The position numbers and the translations under genes were made by a program. DNA of 31,984 nt, from the NCBI GenBank assembly GCA_937871605.1, contig CALMRM010000233.1:35718-67701 (forward strand). The letters are read 5' to 3'. Each line of letters opens with the position of its first letter. Position 1 is the first letter of the stretch. This stretch comes from an uncultured Terriglobus sp. Its GTDB lineage: Bacteria > Acidobacteriota > Terriglobia > Terriglobales > Acidobacteriaceae. Below, in pieces: positions 24,974-31,355 of the stretch. Under the pieces are notes generated by a model, which worked only from the letters and a program-made list of their open reading frames with translations, was not told where the DNA came from and searched no databases.

Positions 24974-26737
24974 TCATTGTGGAGGCGCACCAGAGCGGCG
25001 GTGGTGTGCGCCCTCCTTGCCAGTGGCATTGTTCGTGTTTGAGGTGGAAGCATCCCCACCGCCCCGTGGGCTGCCCTTTGTGCCGCTCTTCGCGCCACCG
25101 GGAACATCACGATCCGATCCAAGGCCGTTGTTGAAGGCTCCCGCCGCTGGACTGGCTGCGTTGCCATTGGTGGCTGCTTCTGGAGCAAAGTTGTTGGCAC
25201 CCTGCCGAGATGCAGCAAGATCGCTGGACGGGCGTGGAACCACACGGCTCTTGTCCTGCAGCTTTTCCTGTCCGTCAGTCACGACCTGCTGACCAGCCGC
25301 CAGACCGCTCTTCAGAATGACGTCTGTACCCTGTGTGCTGTCGATGACCACCGGCACCACACGCACGGGGTAGCTCATCTGTGGTCCGCCACGGCGACCA
25401 CCCGCGGGCGCACTGCCGCTGGTTATAGGTCCACCACCTGGGCCGTTGCCCACGGTGCCCCCACCTGTGCTCGCCGCGGCGGTGTTGCCGCCACCGGCGC
25501 CTCCAGCCGGTGCTGTGCCGCCCGGCGTCACCGTGCTCGCCTGTCCACGCTTACTGCTGTCATTACTCGCTCCGGTGTTGGTCGGCACGCTCTGGCCCTG
25601 ACTGCGGTCAATGACAAAGACAAAGGAGCCGCTATTGCCGGTCTGGATGGCTGCCGCCGGAATGACGAGCGAGTTGGCACGGTTTTCCAGAACCAGGTGA
25701 ATGTTGACGAACTGGTTGGGGTACAACGCATTGTCTTCATTAGTGAAGACTGCTTTAAGCTTTGCCGTGCCGGTGGTGGTGTCGATCTGGTTGTCCACCG
25801 TCAGTAGGGCGCCCGTGGAGAGTTTTGTGGTGTTGGCGCGATCCCATGCTTCTGCCAACAGGCGCTTGTTGGATCGCATGTGCGCAAACACCGCAGGAAG
25901 CTGGTCTTCCGGCAGCGTAAAGATGACCGCAATGGGTTGCACCTGTGTCAGCACGACAAGCCCTGTGGTGCTGGCAGCGCTCACCACGTTGCCCATATCC
26001 ACCTGGCGCAGACCCACAACACCGTTGATGGGCGAGGTGATGTTTGTGTAGTTGACGTTGACCTGCGCCTGCTGAATGGCGGCGCGGTCAGCGGCCACGG
26101 TTCCAACGGCCTGCCCTGCAGTGGACTCCTGTGTTTGAGTAGATTCCTTTGAGACCACACCTGCCGCGTACAGCTGGTTGTAGCGCTGCGATTGCACCTG
26201 GGCGAGCGCGGCGTTGGCCTGATCGCGGACCAGATTGCCCTTGGCCACTGCAAGCGTCGCAAGGTACGGTGCGGGATCGATCTGGATGAGCGACTGCCCC
26301 TGCCGGACGCGCTGGCCCTCCTGGAAGTTCACCTTGACGATCTGCCCATCGACACGGCTGCGCAATGTCACCGTGTTGTACGCCGTGACAGTTCCCAACG
26401 CGGTCAGCGAGATTGGGATGGTGCGTTTGGTAACAACGTCGTAGGAAACAGGGGTTAACGCATTGGCACTAGCGCTGCGACGACCGCCCGGGCCGGCACC
26501 GGCAGCCTGCGAGTGATTGGTGCGGATGCGGTACACGACGAAGGCAATGGCGCTGCCGACCAGCAGGACAAGCACGAGGATGCGCAGCCATGACCCCTTC
26601 GGCTCCTGAACAATCGGAGAGCCCGGATGCTGCGACTCATCGTTGGGCAGGCCTGTGGACGACGGAGACGCATGTGCGGGCAGCGCCGCAGGTTCGTGTG
26701 ACGAAGAGGCAGTGTGCTCGCTGGAAAGTGACAGCAT
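24974..26737 (-). CDS. RND periplasmic adaptor (MdtA-like membrane fusion protein) with low-complexity regions
   Basis: The adaptor links the RND pumps to an outer-membrane channel. From the ATG at 26737 the order is: a polar N-terminal tail of about 50 residues, one membrane anchor (LRILVLVLLVGSAIAFVVY), lipoyl half 1 (LRSRVDGQIVKVNFQEGQRV), a helical hairpin, lipoyl half 2 (NITSPINGVVGLRQVDMGNV) and the beta barrel (VKL-type YPNQFVNIHLVLENR). The membrane-proximal domain is interrupted by a Gly/Ala/Thr/Ser/Asn-rich insertion of about 75 residues (25379-25603). The last 85 residues are another low-complexity, Gly/Asn/Ala-rich tail. The length (587) is well above the usual 400 or so for the family. 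A TTG at 26776 is in frame upstream. It is the first gene of the leftward operon. Confidence 0.9.
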   Translation of the reverse strand: MLSLSSEHTASSSHEPAALPAHASPSSTGLPNDESQHPGSPIVQEPKGSWLRILVLVLLVGSAIAFVVYRIRTNHSQAAGAGPGGRRSASANALTPVSYDVVTKRTIPISLTALGTVTAYNTVTLRSRVDGQIVKVNFQEGQRVRQGQSLIQIDPAPYLATLAVAKGNLVRDQANAALAQVQSQRYNQLYAAGVVSKESTQTQESTAGQAVGTVAADRAAIQQAQVNVNYTNITSPINGVVGLRQVDMGNVVSAASTTGLVVLTQVQPIAVIFTLPEDQLPAVFAHMRSNKRLLAEAWDRANTTKLSTGALLTVDNQIDTTTGTAKLKAVFTNEDNALYPNQFVNIHLVLENRANSLVIPAAAIQTGNSGSFVFVIDRSQGQSVPTNTGASNDSSKRGQASTVTPGGTAPAGGAGGGNTAAASTGGGTVGNGPGGGPITSGSAPAGGRRGGPQMSYPVRVVPVVIDSTQGTDVILKSGLAAGQQVVTDGQEKLQDKSRVVPRPSSDLAASRQGANNFAPEAATNGNAASPAAGAFNNGLGSDRDVPGGAKSGTKGSPRGGGDASTSNTNNATGKEGAHHRRSGAPPQ

Positions 26738-26878
26738 GTCTCTGGCGGACCGTCCTGGATTTATCTCAAAGTGCAATAGGTTTCGCGCGCAAAACAGCCC
26801 GATTGAGCCTGCACGTCATACTTAGCCTACAGGGAGTGACGCATGGAGCTTCGCTCAGGTTTCGAACGATCTACGCCA

Positions 26879-26959
26879 TGTGGCTTGCAGGTAGGCTGTG
26901 CCACAGGCTTCACACGCTGCCACAGGCAAGAGCTGCCTGCTTTGCCTATAATCAGGCAG
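26879..26959 (+). promoter_or_regulatory. Promoter region for the HAD-UbiA gene: two 10-bp direct repeats ahead of a perfect -10
   Basis: TATAAT (26947-26952) is the best -10 in the 290-bp divergent gap. Upstream, TGCCACAGGC occurs at 26899-26908 and 26918-26927, exactly 19 bp apart, and the second copy covers the position expected for the -35. TGTGGC (26879-26884) is complementary to GCCACA (26900-26905), and CTGCCT (26933-26938) to AGGCAG (26954-26959) across the -10. The lack of a consensus -35 together with phased direct repeats suggests activator-dependent or repressed transcription. Confidence 0.5.
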
Positions 26960-27024
26960 AGGATTCGTTCCCGCGGCACGATGCTCCGAATACCACACCT
27001 CAAGGCGGAGCGAAGCGGACTGCG

Positions 27025-28536
27025 ATGACTGAACCTGTACAGCTGCCCCAGGCCGCGCCTCCCAACGCAGAGACACCGCTCTGTGTGGATCTGGACGGCA
27101 CGCTGGTCAAAAGCGACACAATGCTGGACGCAGCCTTGCTGCTGCTGCGGCAGCAGCCGCTGACCCTGCCGCAGTGGCCCGGCTGGTTGCGCAAGGGCAG
27201 GGCAGCGTTCAAGCGTGAACTTACCGGGCGTGCCGCCATTGACGTGGAACACCTGCCGTACAACCAACCGCTGTTGCAGTATTTGCGCGAAGAGCATGCA
27301 CGCGGACGCCGCATTGTGCTGGCCACTGCGGCAGACCAGGCCTTTGCAGACCGTGTCGCCGCCCATGTGGGTGTGTTTGACAGTGTTCTGGCGTCGGACG
27401 GGCACCACAACCTGGCGGGCGGCAACAAGCTGCGGGCCTTCCAACAGCGTTTCCCTGATGGCTTTACCTACATCGGCAATGCCATGCCTGACCGTGCGCT
27501 GCTGCAGGCCAGCCAAACGCCCATGACGGCCAACCCGCACCGGCGTCTGCGCGCGGCTCTACGCAGCGACGGCACGGCGATTCACCGTGAGTTTCTAGAG
27601 AGAAAGTCGCGACCGCGGGTGCTGCTGAAGGCCATCCGGCTGCACCAGTGGGCAAAGAATGTGCTGGTATTTGTGCCGGCGCTGTTGTCGCACGACCTGT
27701 CGCTGCGCAGCCTGCTGGTGTCGCTGCTGGCCTTCCTTTCACTCTCGTTTTGCGCCAGTGCCACGTACCTGATCAACGACCTCCTAGACCTGGACGCCGA
27801 CCGGCGGCATCCGCGCAAGCGCAACCGGCCATTTGCCGCTGGTGATCTTTCGCCCATGACGGGTATTGGCGTGGTCGTCGAATTTTTTACCATATCGCTC
27901 GTGCTTGCGCTGCTGGTGCCGCGCCTGTTTGCCGCCCTGCCCGGCCCATTAGGGATGTATGCCCAACTCGGTGCGCCACACCACTTCCTGATCTGGCTGG
28001 CGCTGTACACGCTCACGACGCTGCTGTACTCGTTTGTGCTGAAGCGGATCACACTGGTGGATGTGCTGGTGCTCAGCGGCTTGTACACCCTCCGCATTCT
28101 TGCGGGTGCCGCAGCATGTGGCATCATGATCTCCGCATGGCTGGGTGCATTTTCGGTTTTCTTCTTCCTTTCGCTTGCGTACGTCAAGCGCTTCGCCGAA
28201 CTCAACCTGCTGGTGGCGCGCGGGCGAACGGAAGCCAGTGGGCGCGGCTATCTGACGGGCGACATGGAGCAGCTACGCTCCTTCGGCACTGCCAGCGGCT
28301 TTGCCAGCGTGATCGTGCTGACCATGTACGTATCCAACCTGGATGCGGCACACCTGTACCGGCACACGTCCCGCCTATGGCTGCTCATTCCGGTGCTGCT
28401 GCTGTGGATCAGCCGCGTGTGGCTGCTGGCCAGCCGGGGCGAGCTGCATGAGGACCCGGTCGTGTACGCCATCACAGACCGGCGCAGCTGGCTGCTGGGC
28501 GGCATCTGTGCGGTCATCGTGTGGGCTGCGCTGTAA
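27025..28536 (+). CDS. HAD-family phosphatase domain fused to a UbiA-type prenyltransferase
   Basis: Residues about 15-185 are a haloacid dehalogenase-like domain: motif I LCVDLDGTLVKSD (Asp22, Asp24), then LATAADQAFADRVA, and GGNKLRAF followed by YIGNAMPD. Residues about 200-503 are a multi-pass membrane UbiA domain with the first metal/diphosphate-binding motif NDLLDLDADRRHPRKRNRP (251-269). The second half has YVKRFAEL and ITDRRSWLLG. The nearest familiar relative by motif is the decaprenyl-phosphate phosphoribosyltransferase group, which would make a polyprenyl-phosphate sugar for envelope glycans, but donor and acceptor cannot be read from the sequence. The ATG at 27025 matches the beginning of the HAD domain; the frame is open upstream to 26590 into the divergent gene and that part is not credible. 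The hicA remnant follows after 9 bp. Confidence 0.85.
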   Translation: MTEPVQLPQAAPPNAETPLCVDLDGTLVKSDTMLDAALLLLRQQPLTLPQWPGWLRKGRAAFKRELTGRAAIDVEHLPYNQPLLQYLREEHARGRRIVLATAADQAFADRVAAHVGVFDSVLASDGHHNLAGGNKLRAFQQRFPDGFTYIGNAMPDRALLQASQTPMTANPHRRLRAALRSDGTAIHREFLERKSRPRVLLKAIRLHQWAKNVLVFVPALLSHDLSLRSLLVSLLAFLSLSFCASATYLINDLLDLDADRRHPRKRNRPFAAGDLSPMTGIGVVVEFFTISLVLALLVPRLFAALPGPLGMYAQLGAPHHFLIWLALYTLTTLLYSFVLKRITLVDVLVLSGLYTLRILAGAAACGIMISAWLGAFSVFFFLSLAYVKRFAELNLLVARGRTEASGRGYLTGDMEQLRSFGTASGFASVIVLTMYVSNLDAAHLYRHTSRLWLLIPVLLLWISRVWLLASRGELHEDPVVYAITDRRSWLLGGICAVIVWAAL

Positions 28537-28545
28537 ACTACACTC

Positions 28546-28723
28546 ATGAAGGTTCGCGATGTGCTGCGCTTGCTCCACGAAGAGGGCTGGAAGTCTCAGC
28601 GCAACGCGGCAGCCACCGGCAACTCAGGCACTCAGTAAAGTCACCGTAGCTGGGCACCCGTCGGCGGACATGGCTGAGGGGACGTACAGAAACATATTGA
28701 AGCAGGCAGGGCTTAACGCATGA
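28546..28723 (+). pseudogene. hicA: HicA-family mRNA interferase toxin, broken by two frame changes
   Basis: Three frames in turn spell a HicA protein. From the ATG at 28546: MKVRDVLRLLHEEGWKSQR. From 28605: RGSHRQLRHSVK, which holds the catalytic-type His of HicA (GSHRQ). From 28640: VTVAGHPSADMAEG and RNILKQAGLNA, ending at TGA 28721-28723. The first break is repaired by one extra C after AA at 28603-28604. The second, at about 28640, needs a net gain of one base and perhaps a few more. The summed length (about 58) matches the family. As read, translation ends after 30 residues at TAA 28636-28638, so no toxin is made. The end overlaps the hicB start by an ATGA. Confidence 0.75.
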
Positions 28724-28935
28724 AAGAGTACGCAGTGGTGTTTGAGAAGACGCCCACAGGCTGGAGCGCATACGCCCCTGATCTGCCCGGCTTGGGAGTT
28801 GCAGGAACTACCTACGACGAAACGGAAGAATTGATCCGCGAGGGTATTACTTTCCACATCGAAGGTCTGCGCTCCGACGGGGACATCATCCCTGAACCGG
28901 CTGCTCGCGTACTGACGCTGCCCATTTCTGTATGA
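28720..28935 (+). CDS. hicB: HicB-family antitoxin
   Basis: The 71-residue protein MKEYAVVFEKTPTGWSAYAP, with LPGLGVAGTTYDETEELIRE and ITFHIEGLRSDG, is the HicB partial RNase H-like fold that blocks HicA. It is complete but has no C-terminal DNA-binding extension, as in the short HicB forms. It overlaps the broken hicA by 4 nt upstream and the pheS start codon by 4 nt downstream (ATGA at 28932-28935). Translation of pheS therefore probably depends on ribosomes finishing hicB, which would favour keeping this frame even if hicA is dead. Third-position base use is less GC-rich than in most neighbours. Confidence 0.85.
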   Translation: MKEYAVVFEKTPTGWSAYAPDLPGLGVAGTTYDETEELIREGITFHIEGLRSDGDIIPEPAARVLTLPISV

Positions 28936-30089
28936 CACCAGCCACGTACACGCTACCTGAGTTAACAGGTGCCTCAGACGCGGATCTTGCGAGAGCCTTC
29001 GATGCGATACTGCACTCTTTGTCCCGCGAGGCACATGACGTAGAGACTCCCGAGCAGCTTGAGCATTTTCGAGTTCGCTGGTTTGGAGACAAGGCAGGCC
29101 TCATCAACAAAGGGGCTGCAAGTTTTGTTCGTCTCGCCCACGACAAGAGACTTGCCGGGAATACTTTCAAGCAAGTCAAAGAATCTGCAGAACAGCTCTA
29201 CTCGGAATTAACGAGCACCATTCAGCGCACGGATCTGCTGTCAAAGAAGCTTGGTGCAACCTTAGCTGATGACCGGGCAAGCGCGTCCATAGACCTCACG
29301 CTACCAGGTACCCGCCGCAGCATCGGCGTGGAGCACCCGCTAACGCGCACCATGCGTGAGATGACGGCGGTCTTCGCCGCGCTGGGTTACTCCGTACGTG
29401 TTGGGCCAGAGGTCGAGACTGACTTCTACAACTTCGAAGCGTTGAACTTCCCGCCGAACCATCCCGCGCGCGACACGCAGGACACCTTGGTGGTTGCGGG
29501 GCAGGAAGCGAAGCCGTTGCGCGAGCGGTTGCTGATGCGCACGCACACCTCGCCTGTGCAGATCCGCAGCATGGTGGCGAACGCGCCGCCGTTGCGCATC
29601 GTGATTCCCGGCAAGGTGCACCGCAATGACGAGAGCGACGCCACGCACTCGCCCATCTTTCACCAGGTGGAAGGCCTCTGCGTGGACACGGATATCACCT
29701 TCAGCGACCTGAAGGGCACGCTGGACTACGCCATGAAGGCGTTCTTCGGCTCATCGGTAAAAACGCGCTTTTTCCCGTCCTACTTTCCCTTTACCGAGCC
29801 CAGCGCGGACGTGCAGATATCCTGCCCCTTCTGCGGTGGCAAGGGCTGCCGCAAGTGCAAGCACTCCGGCTGGATCGAGCTGCTGGGCTGCGGGATGGTA
29901 AACCCCGCTGTCTTTGCCGCCGTTGATGCACGCCGCATTGAGAACGGCCTGGAACCCGCCTACGACACAAAGAAGATCAGCGGATTCGCCTTCGGCATGG
30001 GCGTCGAGCGCATCGCCATGATGAAGTATGGCGTGGGCGACATCGGACAGTTTTACTCCGGCGACCTGCGGTTCTTGAATCAATTCTGA
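28932..30089 (+). CDS. pheS: Phenylalanine--tRNA ligase alpha subunit, with a four-Cys zinc-knuckle-like insertion
   Basis: PheS is the catalytic subunit of the (alpha-beta)2 enzyme that charges tRNA-Phe. Residues 1-115 form the N-terminal helical arm (RWFGDKAGLINKG). Class II motif 1 is around HPLTRTMREMTAVFAALGY (135-153), motif 2 is FHQVEGLCVD (243-252) and motif 3 is GFAFGMGVERIAMMKYG (351-367). Between motifs 2 and 3, Cys298, 301, 306 and 309 (CPFCGGKGCRKC) could bind a metal; some bacterial PheS proteins carry this insertion. The length is 385, slightly above the usual 330-350. The first roughly 120 codons use A/T third bases about half the time, then composition shifts to strong GC3, a possible recombination junction. 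No separate ribosome site is evident: the start is coupled to hicB. Confidence 0.95.
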   Translation: MTPATYTLPELTGASDADLARAFDAILHSLSREAHDVETPEQLEHFRVRWFGDKAGLINKGAASFVRLAHDKRLAGNTFKQVKESAEQLYSELTSTIQRTDLLSKKLGATLADDRASASIDLTLPGTRRSIGVEHPLTRTMREMTAVFAALGYSVRVGPEVETDFYNFEALNFPPNHPARDTQDTLVVAGQEAKPLRERLLMRTHTSPVQIRSMVANAPPLRIVIPGKVHRNDESDATHSPIFHQVEGLCVDTDITFSDLKGTLDYAMKAFFGSSVKTRFFPSYFPFTEPSADVQISCPFCGGKGCRKCKHSGWIELLGCGMVNPAVFAAVDARRIENGLEPAYDTKKISGFAFGMGVERIAMMKYGVGDIGQFYSGDLRFLNQF

Positions 30090-30092
30090 AAG

Positions 30093-30148
30093 TATAGGGA
30101 TATTATCAGGGTTTACCAAATCTTGGTAATTCCACTAACATTCCTATA
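30093..30148. promoter_or_regulatory. AT-rich concentric dyad between pheS and the AAA ATPase gene
   Basis: TTACCAAATCTTGGTAA (30113-30129) is a perfect 7-bp inverted repeat around a three-base spacer. TATAGG (30093-30098) and CCTATA (30143-30148) lie outside it on nearly the same axis, with TTA words partly pairing between. The whole 69-bp gap is far more AT-rich than its surroundings. There is no T-tract, so it is not a standard terminator; an operator or promoter of the ATPase gene, or the end of an inserted segment, fits better. Confidence 0.6.
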
Positions 30149-30158
30149 TCTTGGCTAC

Positions 30159-31352
30159 ATGGATGCTGTTCGCAATCCTTACTCTCCTGGTGCCGGATCT
30201 CCGCCCCCGGAGCTCGCTGGCCGCGACCAATTACGCCGGCAAGTGGCAATTGCAATTGCCCGTGTCCGAATTGGCCGATCTGCGAAGAGCCTGATCATGG
30301 TCGGGCTTCGCGGTGTTGGCAAAACAGTTCTGCTGGACCGCATGCGCACAGATGCGGAAGAGCAAGGTGTCTTTACCGTGCGGGCTGAAACCCCCGAGGA
30401 TCGTTCGCTACCTGCACTTCTGGCGCCGCATCTTCGCCAGGTTCTGCATCGTTTGAGCAGGCTCGGACCCGCGCAGGAGTTTGCCCGTCGGGGACTTCGC
30501 GCCCTCGCAGGCTTTGCCAAGGCACTCAAGGTCAAGTACAGCGATATCGAAGTTGGGTTTGATTTCGAGGTGGAGAGCGGTCTGGCAGACAACGGCGATC
30601 TCGATACAGACCTGGGTGTCTTGTTGGAACAGGTGGGCTTGGCAGCAAAAGCCGCAGGAACGGCGGTGATCCTCTTCTTGGATGAAATCCAGTATGTGCA
30701 GGAGGACCAGTTCGCGGCGCTCATCTCGGCCATGCACCGGTGCGCGCAGCTCCAATTGCCCGTCGCGATGGTCGGCGCTGGTCTGCCTCGGCTTCGCGCG
30801 CTTGCTGGCAATGCGAAATCCTATGCGGAGCGGCTGTTCGATTTTCCCATGGTGGACCGGCTCACAGCAGAGCAGGCGAGTCTCGCTTTAGAAAAGCCTG
30901 CAGGCGATGAAGGCGTTCGCTTTGACGCTGTCGCCGTTCAGGAGATCCTTCGACACACGCAGGGCTACCCTTATTTCCTTCAGGAATGGGGCAAACACTC
31001 CTGGGACAATGCTCCATCAAGCCCCATCACACTTGAAGATGTGCAATACAGCTCACAACAGGCGCTTGCCGCCTTGGATGAAAGCTTTTTCCGTGTGCGC
31101 TTTGATCAGCTCGCTCCAAGGGAGAAGCAGTACTTGAGAGCCATGGCTGAACTCGGTCCGGGACCGCACCGGTCCGGTTCAATCGCTATGGAGCTTGGTA
31201 GGGATGTAAAGCAGCTTGGGACTGTCCGAGATCGGCTGATTGCAAAAGGCATGATTTGGAGTCCATCGCACGGTGATACGGCATTTACCGTCCCACTCTT
31301 CGATGAATTCATGAAGCGGATCATGTCCGATGCAGACTGGAAGAACGAATAG
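30159..31352 (+). CDS. AAA (AAA_16-like) ATPase with C-terminal winged-helix-like region, inserted between pheS and pheT
   Basis: The 397-residue protein opens with NPYSPGAGSPPPELAGRD, a common start for this single-gene ATPase family. Walker A is GLRGVGKT (49-56), Walker B is VILFLDEIQ (170-178), and a sensor-like strand LPVAMVGAGLPRLR follows. The last 100 or so residues (REKQYLRAMAELGPG, VRDRLIAKGMIW, FTVPLFDEFM) look like a winged-helix module, giving an Orc/Cdc6- or STAND-like layout. The function is not known to me; DNA binding coupled to ATP hydrolysis is inference. The ATG at 30159 is preferred to an upstream TTG at 30123, which lies inside the dyad. Its codon use is less GC3-biased than pheT. 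pheT starts 3 nt after its stop. Confidence 0.85.
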   Translation: MDAVRNPYSPGAGSPPPELAGRDQLRRQVAIAIARVRIGRSAKSLIMVGLRGVGKTVLLDRMRTDAEEQGVFTVRAETPEDRSLPALLAPHLRQVLHRLSRLGPAQEFARRGLRALAGFAKALKVKYSDIEVGFDFEVESGLADNGDLDTDLGVLLEQVGLAAKAAGTAVILFLDEIQYVQEDQFAALISAMHRCAQLQLPVAMVGAGLPRLRALAGNAKSYAERLFDFPMVDRLTAEQASLALEKPAGDEGVRFDAVAVQEILRHTQGYPYFLQEWGKHSWDNAPSSPITLEDVQYSSQQALAALDESFFRVRFDQLAPREKQYLRAMAELGPGPHRSGSIAMELGRDVKQLGTVRDRLIAKGMIWSPSHGDTAFTVPLFDEFMKRIMSDADWKNE

Positions 31353-31355
31353 ATA

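Noticed and set aside
26590..27024. N-terminal extension of the HAD-UbiA protein from 26590
   Set aside because: It runs through the 5' end of the divergent adaptor gene and the promoter region, and the HAD domain begins naturally after the ATG at 27025.
30093..30148. Intrinsic terminator of pheS
   Set aside because: The stem is AT-rich and lacks a following T-tract, and the downstream pheT would normally be in the same transcript.
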